This document shows positions 7,671 to 11,851 of a stretch of DNA of 11,851 nt, one piece after another. How positions within the stretch are numbered: the stretch's first letter is position 1; each line of letters starts with the position of its first letter. Under the pieces are notes generated by a model. That model was not told where the DNA came from, made no database searches, and was given only the letters and a program-made list of their open reading frames with translations. Position numbers and translations under genes: made by a program. The DNA is from Flavipsychrobacter stenotrophus. GTDB taxonomy: Bacteria; Bacteroidota; Bacteroidia; Chitinophagales; Chitinophagaceae. The stretch spans positions 1 to 11,851 of the forward strand of contig CANBQQ010000048.1 of NCBI GenBank assembly GCA_947371715.1. Reading direction: 5' to 3'.

Positions 7671-8456
7671 TTAATTCACCAACACACTTTTACTACTTAC
7701 TGTATGCGCACTAAAGTATCCCAGTGCCCCACCAACTATGTTAGACTGCGGATTAGCCGGTGTTGCTGCATTCTGGTTCTTGGTCTGTTGTAGCGTGAAG
7801 TAGTATTGATACATTGCGGAATCGATACACTCCATGGCTATAGTAAGGTAGTCACCTGTATTCAATTCACTTTCTCCTCCGCCACGGCTAAGTACCTGGT
7901 CTATCACCTGGCCATTTCTCAGTTCATCGCTTCTTATATATATGTTGTCAGTAAGCACGCTGTTCTTGTATTCAGCAAAGTAGTAATAATTACCCGTGGC
8001 AGCAGGATCAGTGTATACGATCGCCCCCCTGGTATTGCCAAATACTGATTTGGAAATATAGAGGCTATCCAATGTCACCGGCATCGGCATGGTGCAGGTA
8101 GAAGTAAATACTTTCCCTTCAGCCTTTACATAAAGCTGGTACATATGCCCCGGCACACCTGTCATCGATACCGTAGAATAATAACCTGCAGCACCTTCTT
8201 GCAAGGTATCGGTTATGCCTGCTGTGGCGTCAGTTACTGTGACAAGGGCACTACTCACTGCCGGGAAGACATTAGAACTCTCGAAGCTTACCGTCTTAGA
8301 GAGCTTTATCGTCTGCGGCCCGGCCTGGTTACTTATGTTGCCTTCAATAACGTATTTAGGATCGGCTGAGTTAAGATCTATATGTATCACCTTTTGGCAA
8401 GAAGGGAGTATAAACGATGCTATTGCTATTATATAAATTATGTGACTGCGTTTCAT
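7671..8456 (-). CDS. DUF4249 family outer-membrane lipoprotein
   Basis: The 261-aa product starts MKRSHIIYIIAIASFILPSC, a lipoprotein signal peptide with lipobox LPSC and lipidated Cys20. Just after it comes QKVIHIDLNSADPKYVIEGN, the hallmark start of DUF4249 proteins. The rest is a beta-rich extracytoplasmic domain with Ig-like or carboxypeptidase-regulatory-like segments (for example the VTVTDATAG and GYYSTVS stretches), and it ends LGYFSAHTVSSKSVLVN. DUF4249 genes commonly sit directly downstream of TonB-dependent receptors in Bacteroidota, as here, with a 21-bp gap and shared strand. A role as an accessory lipoprotein of that receptor is an inference; the biochemical function of the family is not established. 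ATG 8454-8456 gives the proper signal peptide. Confidence 0.9.
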   Translation of the reverse strand: MKRSHIIYIIAIASFILPSCQKVIHIDLNSADPKYVIEGNISNQAGPQTIKLSKTVSFESSNVFPAVSSALVTVTDATAGITDTLQEGAAGYYSTVSMTGVPGHMYQLYVKAEGKVFTSTCTMPMPVTLDSLYISKSVFGNTRGAIVYTDPAATGNYYYFAEYKNSVLTDNIYIRSDELRNGQVIDQVLSRGGGESELNTGDYLTIAMECIDSAMYQYYFTLQQTKNQNAATPANPQSNIVGGALGYFSAHTVSSKSVLVN

Positions 8457-8477
8457 TATTAGAATTGTTAGAGGGTC

Positions 8478-10808
8478 TTAGAATTTGAAATTATACGATA
8501 CTGATGGTACAAAACGGAACAGCGCTGTTTGCAATGCCTGCGTCTTAGAGGCATCATTAGGGTCGTCCTGAAAGGTGATGATATATGGATTCTGCTGTCC
8601 GTAAGCATTGTAAACACTGAACGATATTTCGGATGTAAAGTGCTTTCTGTGCGCCAGTTGGCGGGTTGCACCTATATCAAGCCTGTTGTACGATGGCATA
8701 CGATAACCATTTCTCTCGGTGTAATAGAATACTGTCTGATTATTAATATTGTACTTACCACTAGGGAAGGAAACCGCATCGCCTGTATAGTAAACGAATG
8801 ACGATGACAATGTCCATTTTTTATTCACCTCATACACTGCTACCACCGATAGGTTGTGCGTACGGTCCTGGCGGGCATTGTACCATTGGTTATTATTGAT
8901 ACCGTTTATCTGCGTTTCTGTTTTTGACAAGGTGTAAGAGATCCAACCGGTAAACTTGCCCTGTGTCTTATGTGCAGAAAACTCCAGTCCATATGCCCTA
9001 CCCTGACCAAAGAGCAGCTTAGGCTCTATGGCATCATTGTTCAGCACATTGGCGCCATCTTTATAATCTATCTGGTTCTGGCTGTATTTATAATACCCTT
9101 CTACGCTTAGCTCATACATATTGTTCTTAAAGTTGCGGAAGTACCCCAATGAACCAAGATCAGCAATTTCAGGCTTAATGATGTTGTTGGTGGCCACCCA
9201 TTTGTCAGTAGGGTTGCTGCTGGTAGAGTTAGATATAAGGTGCAGCGATTGTGTATTACGGGTATAAGCTGCCTTTAAAGAGGAGTTCTCATTGAGCGTA
9301 TAGCTGGCGGAGAAGCGTGGCTCGGGATTAATGTAGTTTTTTACCACATCGCTTTTCCCATATTTCAATGTATCTTTTATAGCACCTTTTGCATCAAGTT
9401 CATACATCTCCGATCCGCCAAATACTGTAAATATGCTCAACCTTATACCATAGTCAATGTTCCACCGTGAATTCGGTTTCCATGCGTTAGATATGTAAAT
9501 GCCGTTTTCCCATGTATGGTTATCAGGCTTACCAACAGTTGTAATATTGGCACCGGTAATAGTACCAGGGGTAATAGTATGATATATGGAACTGAACCCA
9601 ACGCGAATGGTATTCTTAGGATTAGAGAAATAGTCCAGCTCTTCCTTCAGGTTCCAGTCGCGTATCTCGGAATGGATCTTGGCGGAAAATCCTGAATTAT
9701 TTACATTGATATTATAATTATAGTCGCTAAAAATAAGCGAGGTATTTGAAAATAATTTCGGACTTATCAGGTGGTTCCAGCGTAGGGTACCTGTTGCATT
9801 ACCCCAGTTAATACCAAACACGCTACCCAACCCCAGCTGGTCTTTACCAAAGTAACCCGATAAGAATAACCTGTCTTTGTCGGTTAGTTTATAGTTGAAT
9901 TTAGTGTTCAGATCATAGAAGTAAAGACGAGAACGGTTAATATTTGTATCAGGAGATAAGCCCAGGAATATGTCAGCATAGGTACGGCGGCCGCTAATGA
10001 GGAAGGAACCTTTGTCTTTCACGATCGGTCCTTCTACCGCCAGTTTAGATGAGATAAGACCAATTCCGCCCGATACATGATATTCTTTATCATTACCATC
10101 ATTCATCTTCACATCCATTACCGATGACAACCTGCCACCAAATTGGGCAGGCGCAGTTCCTTTATATAAGGTCACATCTTTCAGCGCATCAGAGTTGAAC
10201 GTAGAGAAGAAGCCCAGCAAGTGAGAAGGGTTATAAACAATAGCCTCATCCAGCAATATCAGGTTCTGATCTATGGCACCGCCACGCACATAAAACCCGC
10301 TGTTCCCATCCCCCGCCGATTCTACACCTGGCAGCAGTTGAACAATCTTCATTACATCCCTTTCTCCAAATAATACAGGCAATGCTTTCATCTCCTGCAC
10401 ATTCAGCTTTGTCATGCCCATCTGGGCATTTCTTACATTACTTACCTTACTGCTTACCACCACCTCTTTCAGCTGCCTGTCCTCAGGTTCTGCAATTATG
10501 TCCAGCTTGGTGTTTTTATCCAGCGTCACAGGTATTTCCTGTGTGTTATAGCTCACGTAGCGGAACAGCAGTTTGTAATCTCCTTTCGGCAGGGTCAGCG
10601 AATAATAGCCATACTCGTTGGTCACCACACCTATAGTAGGATCATTGACCACAACCAATGTAGCTCCTATCAGCGCTTCCCCACTCTTTTTATCTTTAAT
10701 GGTTCCGCTTACAGTAAATTTTTGAGCTGAGGCAATGATGGAGGAAAAAATAAAAACTAATGTAAACATGTACCTAATACTGGTACTAATACTCTTTTGA
10801 TATGTCAT
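8478..10808 (-). CDS. TonB-dependent outer-membrane receptor with carboxypeptidase-like N-terminal domain
   Basis: This is a ligand-gated outer-membrane transporter energised by TonB-ExbBD, 776 aa from ATG 10808. The signal peptide ends about residue 29 (ending SSIIASAQ). A carboxypeptidase-regulatory-like beta-sandwich covers about 31-110 (VSGTIKDKKSGEALIGATLV). LKEVVVSS at 113-120 resembles a TonB box. The plug domain spans about 125-235, with GFYVRGGAIDQNLILLDEA and APAQFGGRLSSVMDVKMNDG as landmarks. The remaining 540 or so residues form the beta-barrel, ending VPSVSYNFKF with the usual terminal aromatic. The frame opens at TTG 10838, which adds ten residues before the signal peptide, so ATG 10808 is preferred. 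It is not SusC-like in context: no SusD follows; instead a DUF4249 lipoprotein gene lies 21 bp downstream, probably in one operon. The ligand cannot be told from sequence. Confidence 0.95.
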   Translation of the reverse strand: MTYQKSISTSIRYMFTLVFIFSSIIASAQKFTVSGTIKDKKSGEALIGATLVVVNDPTIGVVTNEYGYYSLTLPKGDYKLLFRYVSYNTQEIPVTLDKNTKLDIIAEPEDRQLKEVVVSSKVSNVRNAQMGMTKLNVQEMKALPVLFGERDVMKIVQLLPGVESAGDGNSGFYVRGGAIDQNLILLDEAIVYNPSHLLGFFSTFNSDALKDVTLYKGTAPAQFGGRLSSVMDVKMNDGNDKEYHVSGGIGLISSKLAVEGPIVKDKGSFLISGRRTYADIFLGLSPDTNINRSRLYFYDLNTKFNYKLTDKDRLFLSGYFGKDQLGLGSVFGINWGNATGTLRWNHLISPKLFSNTSLIFSDYNYNINVNNSGFSAKIHSEIRDWNLKEELDYFSNPKNTIRVGFSSIYHTITPGTITGANITTVGKPDNHTWENGIYISNAWKPNSRWNIDYGIRLSIFTVFGGSEMYELDAKGAIKDTLKYGKSDVVKNYINPEPRFSASYTLNENSSLKAAYTRNTQSLHLISNSTSSNPTDKWVATNNIIKPEIADLGSLGYFRNFKNNMYELSVEGYYKYSQNQIDYKDGANVLNNDAIEPKLLFGQGRAYGLEFSAHKTQGKFTGWISYTLSKTETQINGINNNQWYNARQDRTHNLSVVAVYEVNKKWTLSSSFVYYTGDAVSFPSGKYNINNQTVFYYTERNGYRMPSYNRLDIGATRQLAHRKHFTSEISFSVYNAYGQQNPYIITFQDDPNDASKTQALQTALFRFVPSVSYNFKF

Positions 10809-11157
10809 GGATGAATGTTGTGTGCTTTGGTGCTGCAATTTATTATTATAATCACTTATTTATGAGGCGTTTCAATTATGGTGTTGTTAAAGTTACAGGG
10901 GCTGTTGCACCGGTGTTGTACTAACAGACACTTCAGAATAGCAATACCCCTACGCGTCCCCAAAATATTTTTCATTTTTGCTTTCATAGCGATTATCCGT
11001 GCATCAACAACGCACCGGGCATGATTACAAGCCGACAAATCTATCACGATGACAGGCTAAGTAAAAAGTATTATCGGTAAGTAGCGGAAATAAGCAGGTA
11101 AAGACGTATTCAAAAAATCCCAACATTCACTACCTTCAATTTTAAATTATTATATTT
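10809..11157. other. Divergent intergenic region upstream of receptor and lipocalin-like genes
   Basis: This stretch of about 350 bp separates two divergent genes and should hold their promoters. No exact TAnnTTTG box facing either gene was found. No riboswitch (cobalamin or thiamine pyrophosphate type) is recognised, and no sigma or anti-sigma gene is present. A 43-codon minus-strand open frame (10987-10856) encodes a basic peptide, but nothing supports translation. Confidence 0.45.
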
Positions 11158-11178
11158 ATGAAGTACAATATAGCATAG
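11158..11178 (+). other. Interrupted signal-peptide start: ATG plus five codons, then amber TAG
   Basis: ATG at 11158-11160 is followed in the same frame by AAG TAC AAT ATA GCA and then TAG at 11176-11178. The open frame continues directly with GTG GCT and so on. Reading through, MKYNIA-x-VAITLAIAGC is a textbook lipoprotein signal peptide with a basic n-region, a hydrophobic core and lipobox IAGC. This suggests the TAG arose from a sense codon (AAG and CAG are one base away), or is a sequence error. Confidence 0.7.
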
Positions 11179-11538
11179 GTGGCTATAACGTTGGCTATTG
11201 CAGGATGTAGGAACTCTTCATCTGTATCTTATTTAAAGGGCAAATGGGTATTGTTTGCTGTAGCGCCTACCGATACTACTTCAAAAGACTCAACAGGCAA
11301 TCTCGGGTTAGCTCTGCTATCCATTAGCGTAGCAATAAATGGCTCAGACACTTTCGATTTCTCATCCGACAGTACTTATACAAACAAAGACACTAAGGGA
11401 ACCTATCACACAAATGCCACATCGATATACTTCAACAACAATGGCCAGTTGGATACTTTCAACTATTCTTTGATCAACGGCACCCTCTCTCTCAGGAATA
11501 GAGAAAAGTACCTGTTGCAATTAAAGAAAATTAAATAG
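11179..11538 (+). CDS. Small lipocalin-like lipoprotein, signal peptide disrupted (likely pseudogene)
   Basis: The uninterrupted frame runs from GTG 11179 and encodes 119 aa. It retains the core and lipobox of a lipoprotein signal (ITLAIAGC) but not the charged n-region, which lies before an in-frame TAG at 11176. The mature part starts RNSSSVSYLKGKWVLF and continues with FDFSSDSTYTNKD, GTYHTNATSIYF, then LINGTLSLRNREKYLLQLKK. This LKGKW ... FSSDSTY ... LKKI pattern resembles the lipocalin-like lipoproteins common in Bacteroidota, beta-barrel proteins of mostly unknown ligand; the assignment is by pattern only. If translated from GTG, a signal peptide of nine or so uncharged residues would probably export poorly. 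It is divergent from the receptor and 101 bp upstream of the MFS gene on the same strand. Confidence 0.6.
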   Translation: MAITLAIAGCRNSSSVSYLKGKWVLFAVAPTDTTSKDSTGNLGLALLSISVAINGSDTFDFSSDSTYTNKDTKGTYHTNATSIYFNNNGQLDTFNYSLINGTLSLRNREKYLLQLKKIK

Positions 11539-11564
11539 CTGACAATCAATACCGGTAGCCACAA

Positions 11565-11638
11565 GTAATTATTTAATAGAGTTCAATGCAACAAGTGTAA
11601 AAAAGTATCTATATTTTTGCGCCCCGTTAAATAATTAC
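11565..11638 (+). repeat. Perfect 12-bp inverted repeat bracketing the MFS promoter
   Basis: GTAATTATTTAA (11565-11576) and TTAAATAATTAC (11627-11638) are exact reverse complements, 50 nt apart. The right arm ends one base before the MFS ATG, and the -7 box lies between the arms. Possible roles are a two-site operator, or an RNA hairpin that masks the start region in read-through transcripts from the upstream gene. Confidence 0.6.
11612..11619 (+). promoter_or_regulatory. -7 box of the MFS transporter promoter
   Basis: TATTTTTG matches the Bacteroidota -7 consensus TAnnTTTG exactly and is the same octamer seen ahead of the TlpA-like gene. No TTG is present 17-23 nt upstream, so the promoter may be weak or activator-dependent. 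Initiation near 11625 would leave a leader of about 15 nt. Confidence 0.5.
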
Positions 11639-11639
11639 C

Positions 11640-11851
11640 ATGACAGTTCCTCGCAAAGCCGCGCTTAGTTTTATATTCATTACCATCCTCATAGATGTAA
11701 TTGGTTTGGGTATCATCATACCCGTACTTCCTTCACTTATAAAGCAACTTACCGGTGGCGACCTTTCAGACGCTGCCAAATACAATAGCTGGCTACTCTT
11801 TGCTTATGCCAGTATGCAATTCGTGTTTTCTCCACTTGTTGGTGCATTGAG
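11640..11851 (+). CDS. MFS transporter, TetA-like drug:H+ antiporter family, N-terminal fragment
   Basis: Seventy complete codons are present before the window ends. The first transmembrane helix (about residues 7-30) carries DVIGLGIIIPVLPSLI, closely matching the DAxGIGLIMPVLPxLL pattern at the start of tetracycline-class (DHA1) MFS exporters. A second helix begins around residue 54, with LLFAYASMQFVFSPLVGAL leading to where the conserved loop-2/3 motif A (SDRxGRR type) would be expected beyond the edge. These proteins are inner-membrane proton antiporters with 12 helices. Whether the substrate is tetracycline, another drug or a metabolite cannot be judged; many chromosomal homologues are annotated as tetracycline resistance without proof. 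ATG 11640 is the only start near the conserved N-terminus. Confidence 0.88.
   Translation, partial: MTVPRKAALSFIFITILIDVIGLGIIIPVLPSLIKQLTGGDLSDAAKYNSWLLFAYASMQFVFSPLVGAL

Noticed and set aside
10809..10838. TTG start for the TonB receptor adding ten residues
   Set aside because: The extra residues (MQHQSTQHSS) precede a normal signal peptide that begins at ATG 10808.
10856..11157. Riboswitch upstream of the TonB receptor (for example cobalamin)
   Set aside because: No B12-box-like or other riboswitch core could be recognised by eye on the minus strand.

Overview
The window looks like chromosomal DNA of a Bacteroidota bacterium, most plausibly a Chitinophagaceae-type member. This rests on the TonB-dependent receptor with an N-terminal carboxypeptidase-like domain, its DUF4249 lipoprotein partner, a TlpA-like lipoprotein with a DUF4369-type N-terminus, A/T-rich leaders without Shine-Dalgarno sequences, and promoter boxes matching the Bacteroidota TAnnTTTG consensus. 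No tRNA, rRNA, CRISPR array, insertion sequence or phage gene is visible.

Layout. Positions 1-3624 (+) hold the tail of imuB and a full-length dnaE2. These are two parts of the ImuA-ImuB-DnaE2 mutagenic translesion synthesis cassette, separated here by 270 bp of non-coding DNA. A strong hairpin (3632-3667) lies between dnaE2 and the convergent rnr gene (3688-5820, -), which encodes RNase R. A roughly 500-bp A/T-rich divergent region follows, with promoter-like boxes and two perfect 10-bp inverted repeats. It separates rnr from a thioredoxin-fold TlpA-like lipoprotein gene (6317-7453, +) that ends in a hairpin terminator. The minus strand then carries a two-gene operon: a TonB-dependent receptor (10808 down to 8478) followed 21 bp later by a DUF4249 lipoprotein (8456 down to 7671). 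On the plus strand, 11158-11538 is a small lipocalin-like lipoprotein gene whose signal peptide is broken by an in-frame amber codon. From 11640 a TetA-like MFS efflux transporter begins and runs off the end of the window.

How the genes work together: imuB and dnaE2 are an SOS-mutagenesis module; rnr is RNA housekeeping; the TlpA-like lipoprotein is a cell-envelope redox or assembly factor; the receptor and DUF4249 pair is an outer-membrane uptake unit of unknown ligand; the MFS protein is a drug or metabolite exporter. These appear to be independent transcription units. I found no convincing new multi-gene system. The points most worth checking are the amber codon in the lipoprotein signal peptide, a 12-bp inverted repeat bracketing the MFS promoter, the spaced imuB-dnaE2 arrangement, and the structured region between rnr and the TlpA-like gene.
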